Assembly (NCBI GenBank): GCA_046731855.1
Contig: JBKPLX010000035.1
Coordinates: 1-23,189 of the forward strand
From: Udaeobacter sp046731855
GTDB lineage: Bacteria; Verrucomicrobiota; Verrucomicrobiia; Chthoniobacterales; UBA10450
Length of the DNA: 23,189 nucleotides
Direction: 5' to 3'
Both the position numbers and the translations under genes were made by a program. The notes under the pieces are model-generated. The model did not search any database and was not told the origin of the DNA. It saw only the letters and a list, made by a program, of their open reading frames with translations. Below, piece by piece: positions 16,091-23,151 of this stretch. Position 1 is the first letter of the stretch, and each line of letters starts with the position of its first letter.

Positions 16091-17098
16091 TTAGTCGGTT
16101 CCGCGCCGCAGCGTGATGACGCTGGGATCTTTGCCGGGCCGATACATCGACGCGCCGTAACAGAGCGCGGCGGATTTTTCGCGCGCATAGCGAATGTTGT
16201 TCAGTTTTTCGTCCCAGTGTTCGATGTAAGAACAATTCGCCGTTTTCTTGCTGCCCAGGATGGGCACATAACGATTTTCTGTAAATGTGAGAAACGCTGC
16301 TTCGCCAGGCAACGGAATCGGAGTGGCCCAATTCGGAGATAATCTGACGAGACGGGGGCCGGTGATGTCGAGGGCAAAAACGGTGTCACCGTCCGTACTG
16401 TTCAAATGTAAGTCGAAAAAAGCCAGTCGCAGCGGCCCTTCGAAAAGAAAATGCTGATCCTTGTTCTGATTGTTGTGAAGCAACCCGAAGACGCCGTAAA
16501 ATCCGGGTATCTTCCCGAATTCTGTTTCCACTCCCGTTTTCAAATCGCGGAGCACATAGTGTTTTCCATGACCCGGCCCGTCGATCTGATCATCTTCGTC
16601 GTTTGGATCCTGGCGCAATATCAATTCGACAGAACCATCAGGCGATTTGTAGATGGGTATTGGGGTCGCGGTGGGAGACGCAGATTCCTCAGGTGAGACC
16701 GACGGGTTGGAAGATGCGGATTCCTCGGACTCGACGTTCGTGAAATATGGTGCTCTTTTCGCTGAGGTGTACCAACCAGGCGCAGCGTCCAGTTTTTTCA
16801 CTGCTTTGCCAAATGGATCAACACTCCAAAATTCGCGAGCGTTATTGGATTTTTCGCGCGTGAAGACGATCACGTTGCCATCAGGCGCAAAAATCGGAGC
16901 GGAGTCCTGTCCGGAGTTATCATTCGTTAATTGACGCAAAAGTTTTCCGTCTTCGCGATACAAATAGAGATGGGAGTGACTGGTACCCTCCGCTTGCAGA
17001 TAGCGGATTGCGATGACGGTTTCCGAAGCGCCTCGCGCGGGTGTCCCAAACAGTAAAGCCGTGCCCGTGAGGACTAGAATAAGAAGGCAGCGGATCAT
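16091..17098 (-). CDS. Secreted PD40/TolB-like beta-propeller protein, function unknown
   Basis: The 335-residue product begins with a signal peptide (about 1-23, ending PARGAS). It has at least one clear PD40 repeat, QLTNDNSGQDSAPIFAPDG followed by NVIVFTREKSNNAREFWSVD (about residues 56-92), of the kind found in TolB and in the propeller of prolyl oligopeptidases. Later segments (IPIYKSPDGSVELILRQD, AFLTFTENRYVPILG) look like further blades, separated by a low-complexity Ser/Pro/Thr stretch near 125-147. No hydrolase domain is attached. Its start codon overlaps the stop of the upstream CocE-type gene by four bases (17095-17098), which indicates translational coupling. I infer a substrate-binding or scaffolding role for the neighbouring secreted hydrolases; this is not demonstrated. 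Confidence 0.75.
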   Translation of the reverse strand: MIRCLLILVLTGTALLFGTPARGASETVIAIRYLQAEGTSHSHLYLYREDGKLLRQLTNDNSGQDSAPIFAPDGNVIVFTREKSNNAREFWSVDPFGKAVKKLDAAPGWYTSAKRAPYFTNVESEESASSNPSVSPEESASPTATPIPIYKSPDGSVELILRQDPNDEDDQIDGPGHGKHYVLRDLKTGVETEFGKIPGFYGVFGLLHNNQNKDQHFLFEGPLRLAFFDLHLNSTDGDTVFALDITGPRLVRLSPNWATPIPLPGEAAFLTFTENRYVPILGSKKTANCSYIEHWDEKLNNIRYAREKSAALCYGASMYRPGKDPSVITLRRGTD

Positions 17099-18933
17099 CG
17101 AAGCGGAAGTTGAATCGTGCTGGGATGGCCGGCGTCATGATACACCTGCAGGTGGCAGGTGCGCGCGTCCTTTGCCGTTTCTTCGGCGACGACTCCGCCC
17201 GAGCAATAGTTCTTTTGCCACTGCGTGGAATTTGGGGATGACACGACCAGGCGAAGCCGGCTCCCCTTCATCAATCGGCGAGCAACGAATAATCCGGGAT
17301 TGAAGTCACACCGTAAGATTTCACCCGGTTTCACCAGCTTCGCTTCGCGCAGCGAATCGCGATAACGCAAGCGGCGAGTATCGCTCCAAAGCACGATGCT
17401 GGTGCCATCGGGCTGGATTTCATACAGATGAGCGGAGAGATCGACATCTGGGGTGTCTATCGATACCCATAATGTCACTGCCGGGCAGCCGATGAACGGT
17501 GTGTCGTTAGGCAACGTTTCCGTGTGGTACACCAAACCATCCTTGCCAATGCTCAAAGGATACGTTTGATCGATGCCTGCCGTTTTCTCTTTCGGATCGA
17601 TCCCATCAACTGTTTCGCCACGCGTGGTATCCAGCGGATCGTAGGTGAAAGTGTCCGAACCCTCATTCGGCCGCTTTTCGGCAAGCGAGCCTGAACGGAA
17701 CACACCATTCGCGTCACCGTTTTTTGAATCGAGATAGAAAATTTTCGGGTTCGCAACCAGTGTTTCGAAATTATCGGTGTATCTCCACTCGCCATTGGTG
17801 CCGCTGTTGCCAGCTGCGAGCAAATAGTAAGCGACCTGATTCTTGAGAAATTCCGGCCGCGGGCCGCCTTTCATTGTCCAGTCATACCACTGTCGATGCA
17901 GATCATTAAGATCGATAACGGCTCCGGACCCGAACTTTACGCCGGCGACTTCATCCGTAGGCGTGCGCGTGCCCGCGTGGTCCCACGGGCCGATAACCAG
18001 AAAATGTTTTGCTCGTACTTCTGACGAGCTATTTGCCAGATGATCTCGGTAATAGCTAAGTGCACCAAGCTCATCTCCATCGTATTGCGCTGTGATTGTC
18101 AGGACTGGGATAGTGATTTTTTGGAACTGCTCGGGCGTTGGCACCATCGCATCGTAGTACGCATCCAGTGTGGGATGTTCGAGGACACGTTGAAAATTGA
18201 CCGACGGATTTCCGACTAACGAGTCTAACGATTTAAAGGGAATATGTTTCTTGTAGGCGTCGAGGAACTTCGTTCGCCAAAATTTTTGATCACCGAAAAG
18301 GTTTTGCTGTCCGGCACGACCACTGGTGAAAGTGTACCATTGCATGTCGTAGGTTACACCGACGTTCTGGGGGAAAGGATAATCGAGTCCGGGATGAGCG
18401 GCTGCAGCGGGGACGATCGTCGCGAGATGAGGTGGCAATTCTTTAGCCGTTGCCCATTGATCAAATCCCGCGTACGAACCGCCCCACATCGCGACTTTGC
18501 CGTCGCAAAATGGCTGTTTTGCAAACCATTCGACCAGGTCGTGCCCGTCCCTAGGATCATTTACAAACGGCTCGAATTCGCCGCCGGAATTTCCGCGGCC
18601 GCGAACATCGACGAGCGCGAATGTGTAGCCATGCGAGGCAAAATATGCGCCGCGCGCGTGGTAACTGTCAGAGATGTAGGGCGTCAGTGTGAAGATGACC
18701 GGCGTCTTCGGTAAGGATCCATCCGGAGTTTTCGGCAAATATAACGTTGCGTTCAGTTCGACCTTGTCGCGCATGGGAATTTTGACGCCCCAGCGCAAGT
18801 CGTAATCGGCCGGCGATGGCGTGGCAGTTGAAGTTTGCCCATTGACGTTTGCAGCGAAGAAAGCGCAATGGGCGAAAGCTAGGATCCACCAACGCGAGAG
18901 CGTCGGGGATCGCAAAAAGTCTCGGAGTTTCAT
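17095..18933 (-). CDS. CocE/NonD family secreted hydrolase (S15 peptidase-like)
   Basis: The 612-residue protein starts with an N-terminal hydrophobic signal (about 14-32, ending NVNGQ). It carries the alpha/beta-hydrolase core of the CocE/X-Pro dipeptidyl-peptidase family: DVRGRGNSGGEF, the nucleophile elbow GGSYAGF (Ser153), a likely acid in TAQYDGDE (Asp285 or Asp287) and the catalytic His in GPWDHAGT (His319). A C-terminal jelly-roll domain (about 370-612; ending VYHDAGHPSTIQLPL) is typical. Members cleave acyl esters, amides or Xaa-Pro peptides. The frame is open up to 19143, but that extension has no signal features and overlaps the divergent gene, so I start at the ATG at 18933. It is the first gene of the unit with the PD40 and DUF885 genes. 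Confidence 0.9.
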   Translation of the reverse strand: MKLRDFLRSPTLSRWWILAFAHCAFFAANVNGQTSTATPSPADYDLRWGVKIPMRDKVELNATLYLPKTPDGSLPKTPVIFTLTPYISDSYHARGAYFASHGYTFALVDVRGRGNSGGEFEPFVNDPRDGHDLVEWFAKQPFCDGKVAMWGGSYAGFDQWATAKELPPHLATIVPAAAAHPGLDYPFPQNVGVTYDMQWYTFTSGRAGQQNLFGDQKFWRTKFLDAYKKHIPFKSLDSLVGNPSVNFQRVLEHPTLDAYYDAMVPTPEQFQKITIPVLTITAQYDGDELGALSYYRDHLANSSSEVRAKHFLVIGPWDHAGTRTPTDEVAGVKFGSGAVIDLNDLHRQWYDWTMKGGPRPEFLKNQVAYYLLAAGNSGTNGEWRYTDNFETLVANPKIFYLDSKNGDANGVFRSGSLAEKRPNEGSDTFTYDPLDTTRGETVDGIDPKEKTAGIDQTYPLSIGKDGLVYHTETLPNDTPFIGCPAVTLWVSIDTPDVDLSAHLYEIQPDGTSIVLWSDTRRLRYRDSLREAKLVKPGEILRCDFNPGLFVARRLMKGSRLRLVVSSPNSTQWQKNYCSGGVVAEETAKDARTCHLQVYHDAGHPSTIQLPLR

Positions 18934-18939
18934 CACTCG

Positions 18940-18982
18940 CGATTCAAGCGAAGAAAGCGCGCGACACAAGAAACTTGAATCG
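18940..18982 (-). promoter_or_regulatory. Perfect inverted repeat in front of the CocE-type gene (candidate operator or leader hairpin)
   Basis: CGATTCAAG (18940-18948) and CTTGAATCG (18974-18982) are perfect 9-base inverted arms 25 bases apart. The near arm lies only 6 bases upstream of the ATG at 18933, so as RNA it could hide the ribosome site, and as DNA it could be a dimer-binding operator for the three-gene unit. Confidence 0.4.
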
Positions 18983-19146
18983 AAGACTGAGTTTCTCGTT
19001 TGACCGTCCGATGGTTCAAAATCGATGCAAAAACGGCTCGAAACAGATGCGATTCCATGAACTCGCCGTTGGCTCGCGATTTGCAGGAGGCCGAGTTTGC
19101 GAGACGATAGGCAATGGCGCGCGGGCTTTCGAAGGACAAGCAAGGT

Positions 19147-19185
19147 CTCAGAGGTACGACTGAGCAGAGAGCGGTGACCTCTGAG
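19147..19185 (+). promoter_or_regulatory. Perfect inverted repeat just upstream of the DUF2723 start
   Basis: CTCAGAGGT (19147-19155) pairs perfectly with ACCTCTGAG (19177-19185), separated by 21 bases, ending 3 bases before the ATG at 19189. If 19189 is the true start this is a leader hairpin or operator; if translation starts at 19114 it is merely inside the coding region. Confidence 0.35.
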
Positions 19186-19188
19186 CCC

Positions 19189-21270
19189 ATGTCAAAGTCG
19201 CTTCAGCGTATGAATCTTGGAATAAGTTTTCCGCGTTCGGTGGAGTTACTCTGCGCTGGGATCGTGTTTCTTTTGGCGCTGGCGCTTTATAGCTGGACGC
19301 TTGCGCCGACCGTTACCGTGACTGACAGCGGAGAGCTAATCGTAGTTGCTCGGGACCTTGGGATCGCTCATCCACCAGGCGTCCCGTTATGGATCATTCT
19401 CGCCCATCTTGCATCGCTTGTGCCCTTTGGAAGCATCGCGCAGCGGATCAATTTTTCGTCTGCGCTTTTCGCGGCGCTCGCTTGCGCAATGCTCGCTTTA
19501 GTCGTGGCGGAGTTGATCATTACGGCTTCATATCTGGCTGCGGCGAAGCGACGAAAGAGAGGCGCGCAGGGGAGTAAGAAGACTGAGGAATTTGTCACGG
19601 ACCTTATGGTGGCTGCGCCTGCGCTGGGCGCGGGATTGCTCATGGCGTTTTCCCGAACGCTTTGGTCGTATGCGACGATCACCGAGGTCTATGCCCTGAA
19701 TGCGCTGCTGATTGTCGTCATCTTGTTCCTGATGCTTCGGTGGCGCCGGCGCATTGTCGCAGATAGGATGCATATTTCGAAGGGGGCGAACACAGCCCAG
19801 ATTACGAGGCACGACGCTTTCCTTTATTCGGCTGCGCTGCTATTCGGCCTGGCCCTGGGCGTTCATCATGTTACCGTGGCGCTGACTCTTCCTGCTATTG
19901 CAGTCATTGTTTTTCGAACGCAAGGCGTGAGGTTTTTTACCAGCAGGCGGTTGGTTTATGCCGCATTGATTTCAATTGGCGCACTCGTCGCCGTTTATGC
20001 TTACCTGCCGCTTGCAGCTTCGCGCTCGCCTGTCATTAACTGGGGCCATCCGCGATCGCTGCAGGAAATATGGTGGCATCTCACGGGCCGCCAGTATCAG
20101 GTCTATTTCTCCTTTAAACCGGAGATAATCGGAGGCCAGTTTACTGAATTCTGCAGGATGGCACTGCGCGAGTTCTGCTTTCCATGGCTTCCGCTTTCGC
20201 TCGTTCTGGCTTTCGCGGGTTTCGCTTATGCCTTCAAGCGAGACCGTACGACTTTCTGGTTTCTCTTGACCATCGTGATCGCCGATTTGGCTTACGCCCT
20301 CAGCTACGAAATTGCGGAGGATAAAGACGCGTACTATCTGCCCGCGTTTATTTCGGTCGCGATCGCCACTGGTTTTGGCATTCGATGGTTGGTCCAAAGG
20401 ACCGTTTCCAAATCCTTACCGGGCGTGAAGCCATCTTTGGCAGCAGCAATTGCCGTTCTGATTGTTTGCACGATCGCTCTCACAGCGAACTGGCCGTTTA
20501 ATAATCGCAGGCAATACTTCATCGCGCATGATTATGTCGACAATCTGCTCAAAGCGATCGGGCCCAATGGGCTCTTGCTCACACTTGATTGGCAAGTCGC
20601 GTCCCCCATCTTTTATGCGCAGGAGATCGAACAGCTCCGGCCGGACGTAAAGGTGGTGGACATCAATCTTCTGCGGCGCTCGTGGTATTTCGATTATTTG
20701 AAACACGCTTATCCCGGCTTGATGGAGCGATCGCGCGAAAAAATCGAGGTATTTGTCGAAAATCTCAAAGAATGGGAACGCGATCCCGGGGCTTTTGCCA
20801 GAAGTCCGGCGCTGACTCAACGAATCAGCACAGCATTTCTACAGATGATTCAATCAATGGTGACGAACGAAGGTCGGGTTGCGCCGGTTTACATGACCAA
20901 TGATTTGCTTTCCTCCGACTCAGTCAACGGAGAGCTGACCAGATGGCTTACGCAAAAATACCAACTGGTTCCACAAGGGCTCGTCTTTAATCTCGCGAAC
21001 GATCAGGGCTTTCATGATTCCCCTGATGTGCATTTGCAAACCCGCGGCCTCGCCGACGGGACACTGCGATTCGCAAAAGGCGATCCAGTAAACGTTAAAG
21101 TACTGCCGGTCTATGCGAACATGTTGATCAATCGCGGACGCTATCTTGCTTTATTCGGTCAGCATCAGCGTGCCATTGCAGCTTTCGAACAGGCGCTCGC
21201 CCTCAATCCGGATCTGGCTTTGGCACGTCAGGGGCTTGCCGAAAGTGCCGCGAGAGCGCGGAGCCCGTAG
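19189..21270 (+). CDS. DUF2723 family membrane protein (glycosyltransferase-like) with C-terminal TPR
   Basis: The roughly 693-residue protein has a multi-span membrane N-terminal half (about ten helices) starting with the DUF2723 hallmark APTVTVTDSGELIVVARDLGIAHPPGVPLW. This signature resembles the first loop of GT-C glycosyltransferases of the protein-mannosyltransferase type, where the acidic residue in DSGEL is catalytic; that function is inference. A soluble C-terminal domain follows (about 430-693), ending with a TPR-like helix pair (HQRAIAAFEQALALNPDLALARQGLAE). The lipid-linked sugar donor and acceptor are unknown. Two starts are possible: ATG at 19114 and ATG at 19189. AGGAGG at 19085-19090 is too far from the first, and the extra 25 residues are not conserved in style, so I prefer 19189. 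It is divergent from the CocE unit. Confidence 0.82.
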   Translation: MSKSLQRMNLGISFPRSVELLCAGIVFLLALALYSWTLAPTVTVTDSGELIVVARDLGIAHPPGVPLWIILAHLASLVPFGSIAQRINFSSALFAALACAMLALVVAELIITASYLAAAKRRKRGAQGSKKTEEFVTDLMVAAPALGAGLLMAFSRTLWSYATITEVYALNALLIVVILFLMLRWRRRIVADRMHISKGANTAQITRHDAFLYSAALLFGLALGVHHVTVALTLPAIAVIVFRTQGVRFFTSRRLVYAALISIGALVAVYAYLPLAASRSPVINWGHPRSLQEIWWHLTGRQYQVYFSFKPEIIGGQFTEFCRMALREFCFPWLPLSLVLAFAGFAYAFKRDRTTFWFLLTIVIADLAYALSYEIAEDKDAYYLPAFISVAIATGFGIRWLVQRTVSKSLPGVKPSLAAAIAVLIVCTIALTANWPFNNRRQYFIAHDYVDNLLKAIGPNGLLLTLDWQVASPIFYAQEIEQLRPDVKVVDINLLRRSWYFDYLKHAYPGLMERSREKIEVFVENLKEWERDPGAFARSPALTQRISTAFLQMIQSMVTNEGRVAPVYMTNDLLSSDSVNGELTRWLTQKYQLVPQGLVFNLANDQGFHDSPDVHLQTRGLADGTLRFAKGDPVNVKVLPVYANMLINRGRYLALFGQHQRAIAAFEQALALNPDLALARQGLAESAARARSP

Positions 21271-21381
21271 CGCAGCGCTTCTTTTGTCGTTCACTGATTC
21301 AAGCTTCGGTACCCACTCGGACTTCGTCAGTTTCCTGGCGTAGCCTTGGTTTGTTCGCGCGAACCTTCTATATGCGCGGCA

Positions 21382-21647
21382 ATGAATCTCCTGACTTGTG
21401 ATCGATGGGCGCGTCTTCTTCCGGTAATCCTGGTCTTCGCCATTGGAACGATTCCAACTCGGGCGGCTGACAATGTGATCGCGCTAAAGCCAAACGCATA
21501 TTCGACGAAAAATCGAAATCACTTGGTCCAAATGGCGTCGTTATCGCCCAAGGCGATAGCATTGTCGAGGTTGGCACCAATCTGGCCGTAGCGGGCGACG
21601 CGCAGATGATCGGAGTGACAGGTCCGCACGGCGCGAGAGGAAGTTGA
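21382..21647 (+). pseudogene. Small secreted protein ORF interrupted by an apparent one-base frameshift
   Basis: From ATG 21382 the frame gives a good signal peptide (LLPVILVFAIGTIPTRAA) and then DNVIA. In that frame the continuation is unconvincing and stops at 21591. A -1 change of frame near 21471-21486 continues instead as AKAKRIFDEKSKSLGPNGVV, then IAQGDSIVEVGTNLAVAGDA, then QMIGVTGPHGARGS, ending at 21647. The second part has C/G-rich third positions and a natural protein composition, so I think the two halves belong to one protein of about 88 residues, with a mature part of about 58. No slippery heptamer of the X-XXY-YYZ type is present, so programmed frameshifting is unlikely; a deletion or a sequence error is more plausible. 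No family is recognised. A minimal alternative is that only the first frame is real. Confidence 0.4.
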
Positions 21648-21649
21648 TT

Positions 21650-21677
21650 TTGACAATGTGAGGATCGCCGCTAAGTT
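21650..21677 (+). promoter_or_regulatory. Candidate promoter for rplA-rplJ-rplL
   Basis: TTGACA (21650-21655) is followed after 16 bases by TAAGTT (21672-21677), the same geometry as the candidate tuf promoter (TTGACA, 16, TAGCTT). A new promoter is needed here because rplA is cut off from rplK. The predicted transcript would begin almost at the next hairpin, which weakens the call. Confidence 0.4.
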
Positions 21678-21685
21678 TGCCATCC

Positions 21686-21714
21686 GCCGCCGGCTTGGGC
21701 GGCTTAATATTTTT
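21686..21714 (+). terminator. Intrinsic terminator-like hairpin upstream of rplA
   Basis: GCCGCC (21686-21691), loop GGCTTG, GGCGGC (21698-21703), followed directly by TTAATATTTTT. This is the best rho-independent terminator shape in the window. It could end the DUF2723/small-ORF transcript or act as an attenuator in the rplA leader. Confidence 0.55.
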
Positions 21715-21720
21715 GGCAGG

Positions 21721-21749
21721 AGCCCCGTGCTTCTCTTAAGAGACCGGGG
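21721..21749 (+). promoter_or_regulatory. rplA leader hairpin (possible L1 autoregulatory site)
   Basis: GCCCCG pairs with CGGGGC as an outer stem; an internal TCTC-TTAA-GAGA stem sits above a small internal loop. It ends about 20 bases before the rplA ATG. L1 is known to repress its own operon by binding an mRNA mimic of its 23S site; that this stem is the site is inference from position only. Confidence 0.35.
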
Positions 21750-21769
21750 CGATAGAACTGCAAACCAAC

Positions 21770-22471
21770 ATGCAAAGAAATCGCAGCAAACGTTATCGCG
21801 CAGCGGCGCAACAGGTAGAATGGGCAAAAGCTTACAATCTCCAGGAGGCCGTCTCGACGCTGAAAAAATTTCCGCCGACGAAGTTTGATCAAACCGTGAC
21901 TGTCTCATTCCGGCTCGGTGTTGATCCGAAGCAATCTGATCAGATGGTTCGCGGAACCTGTCCGCTTCCGCATGGCAGTGGCAAGAAAGTTCGGGTCCTG
22001 GTTTTTGCCGAGGGCCAAGCGGCCCAAGCGGCCAGCGAAGCGGGCGCGGAGTTTGTCGGGATGAAAGATTTGATCCAGAAGTGTCAGGAAGGTTTTCAGG
22101 ATTTTGATGTCGCAATTGCGACGCCGGCAGCGATGGCGGAGGTCCGGAAATTGGGAAAGGTACTCGGGCCGCGTGGACTGATGCCGAATCCGCGTACTGG
22201 GACAGTAACTGATGACACAGCCAAAGCTGTGCAGGAAGTGAAAGCAGGCCGCGTGGAGTTTAAGCTGGATAAAAATGGCAACGTGGCGGTCCCCGTTGGG
22301 AAATTTTCGTTTGAGGAAAATGCTCTGGTGGAAAACGGTAACGCGGTGATTGAGGCGGTCGTTCGAGCTCGTCCCGCCTCAGCAAAGGGGCGGTACCTTG
22401 AAGGGGTGACCATCAGTGCGACCATGTCTCCCGGAGTTCGCGTTGATCCAGCGCCGTATTTGAATGTGTAG
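21770..22471 (+). CDS. rplA: 50S ribosomal protein L1
   Basis: L1 forms the mobile stalk at the E site and in many bacteria represses its own operon. The 233-residue product matches the family end to end: KRYRAAAQQV at the start, KFDQTVTVSFRLGVDPKQSDQMVRG written in two conserved blocks, PLPHGSGKKVRVLVFAEG, the LGKVLGPRGLMPNPRTGTV signature (about residues 130-148), KAGRVEFKLDKNGNV, and GRYLEGVTISATMSPGVRVDP at the end. No clear Shine-Dalgarno precedes the ATG. It is followed 27 bases later by rplJ. It is separated from rplK by five genes, an uncommon arrangement. Confidence 0.98.
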   Translation: MQRNRSKRYRAAAQQVEWAKAYNLQEAVSTLKKFPPTKFDQTVTVSFRLGVDPKQSDQMVRGTCPLPHGSGKKVRVLVFAEGQAAQAASEAGAEFVGMKDLIQKCQEGFQDFDVAIATPAAMAEVRKLGKVLGPRGLMPNPRTGTVTDDTAKAVQEVKAGRVEFKLDKNGNVAVPVGKFSFEENALVENGNAVIEAVVRARPASAKGRYLEGVTISATMSPGVRVDPAPYLNV

Positions 22472-22498
22472 TTTTAGAGACACAATATCGTAAATAAA

Positions 22499-23032
22499 AT
22501 GAGACCAGAAAAAGCGAACGTTGTTTCCGATCTTTCCGACAAGTTGAAACGCTCTCCCTTCGTGCTCGTAACCGATTACCAGCGCATGAAGGTCGGCGAT
22601 TTTAGTGAACTGCGAAACCGGCTGGCTCCAGCCGGCGCGGAAGTGCACGTTGTGAAGAATAATTTCCTCAAACGGGCCATGACCGATTCTGGTTTTCCCG
22701 ATGCGGGCGAGACGCTGACCGGTCAGACAGCCGTTGTTACGGGTGAGAACGATGTGGCGCCCGTGGCCAAAATTTTCAAGACGTTTGCCGCTGAATTCAA
22801 AATCGCGACGCTGAAGATTGGTTTTGTTGACCGGGCCGTTCTTTCCGCGACGGAATTGGAGAAGTTGGCGGATCTGCCCGCGCGCGAAATTTTGCAGGCG
22901 CAATTGCTAGGACTGCTCTTATCTCCCGCAACTCGCCTGGTGCGCTTACTGAACGAACCAGGCTCCGCGTTGGCGCGCCTATTGAAAGCGAAGTCAGAAA
23001 AGGAGGGCGCGGCCGCGCAAGCGACGGCGTAA
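22499..23032 (+). CDS. rplJ: 50S ribosomal protein L10
   Basis: L10 anchors the L12 dimers on the stalk base and binds 23S rRNA beside L11. The 177-residue product shows the N-terminal RNA-binding domain (PEKANVVSDLSDKLKRSPFV, DYQRMKVGDFSELRNRL, VHVVKNNFLKRA) and the long C-terminal helix that carries L12 dimers (after LADLPAREILQAQLLGLLLSP, about 130-177). The length is normal. In E. coli L10-L12 represses its own mRNA from the rplJ leader; the 27-base space after rplA is too short for such a leader, so control may act from the rplA leader. Confidence 0.97.
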   Translation: MRPEKANVVSDLSDKLKRSPFVLVTDYQRMKVGDFSELRNRLAPAGAEVHVVKNNFLKRAMTDSGFPDAGETLTGQTAVVTGENDVAPVAKIFKTFAAEFKIATLKIGFVDRAVLSATELEKLADLPAREILQAQLLGLLLSPATRLVRLLNEPGSALARLLKAKSEKEGAAAQATA

Positions 23033-23151
23033 GATAGTTTTTCCGCTCGCAACGGCGGGTCGGAAAGTGAAACAAAAACTGTCCGGGCCAGTAGCTATTG
23101 GCCTTAATTTTCCGAAGGCTTTCGGGAGCGGCAATTGGAGGAAAATAAGAA
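23033..23151 (+). promoter_or_regulatory. rplJ-rplL intergenic leader with three hairpins
   Basis: The stems are TTTCCG/CGGAAA (23040-23045 and 23061-23066), GGCCAGTA/TATTGGCC (23086-23093 and 23096-23103, loop-closing bases partly unpaired) followed by TTAATTTT, and CCGAA/TTCGG (23112-23116 and 23121-23125). The middle one resembles a leaky attenuator. GGAGG at 23137-23141 is a clear Shine-Dalgarno for rplL. Strong initiation and RNA structure here could help give the fourfold excess of L12 over L10. Confidence 0.45.

Larger units (their letters stand above)
21271..21769 (+). other. Intergenic region before rplA (500 bases): broken small ORF plus rplA leader
   Basis: This is the only gap above 300 bases. 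Its first about 110 bases contain only a short palindrome TTCGCGCGAA near 21355. It then holds a frameshifted small secreted-protein ORF (21382-21647), a promoter-like pair (21650-21677), a terminator-like hairpin (21686-21714) and a second hairpin (21721-21749), all described separately. Confidence 0.6.

Noticed and set aside
18934..19143. 70-residue N-terminal extension of the CocE-type protein
   Set aside because: It places a signal peptide 80 residues inside the protein, overlaps the divergent gene region and contains no family similarity.
21465..21490. Programmed -1 ribosomal frameshifting in the small ORF
   Set aside because: There is no X-XXY-YYZ slippery heptamer, and I see no clear stem-loop directly downstream; a deletion or sequence error explains it better.
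14325..21769. A genomic or defence island inserted between rplK and rplA
   Set aside because: No integrase, transposase, att-like direct repeats or defence domains are visible; the genes are ordinary secreted hydrolases and a membrane protein with composition similar to their neighbours.
21519..22115. A 198-codon minus-strand frame over rplA and its leader
   Set aside because: It is antisense to a certain ribosomal protein gene and has Arg/Ser/Pro-rich shadow composition.
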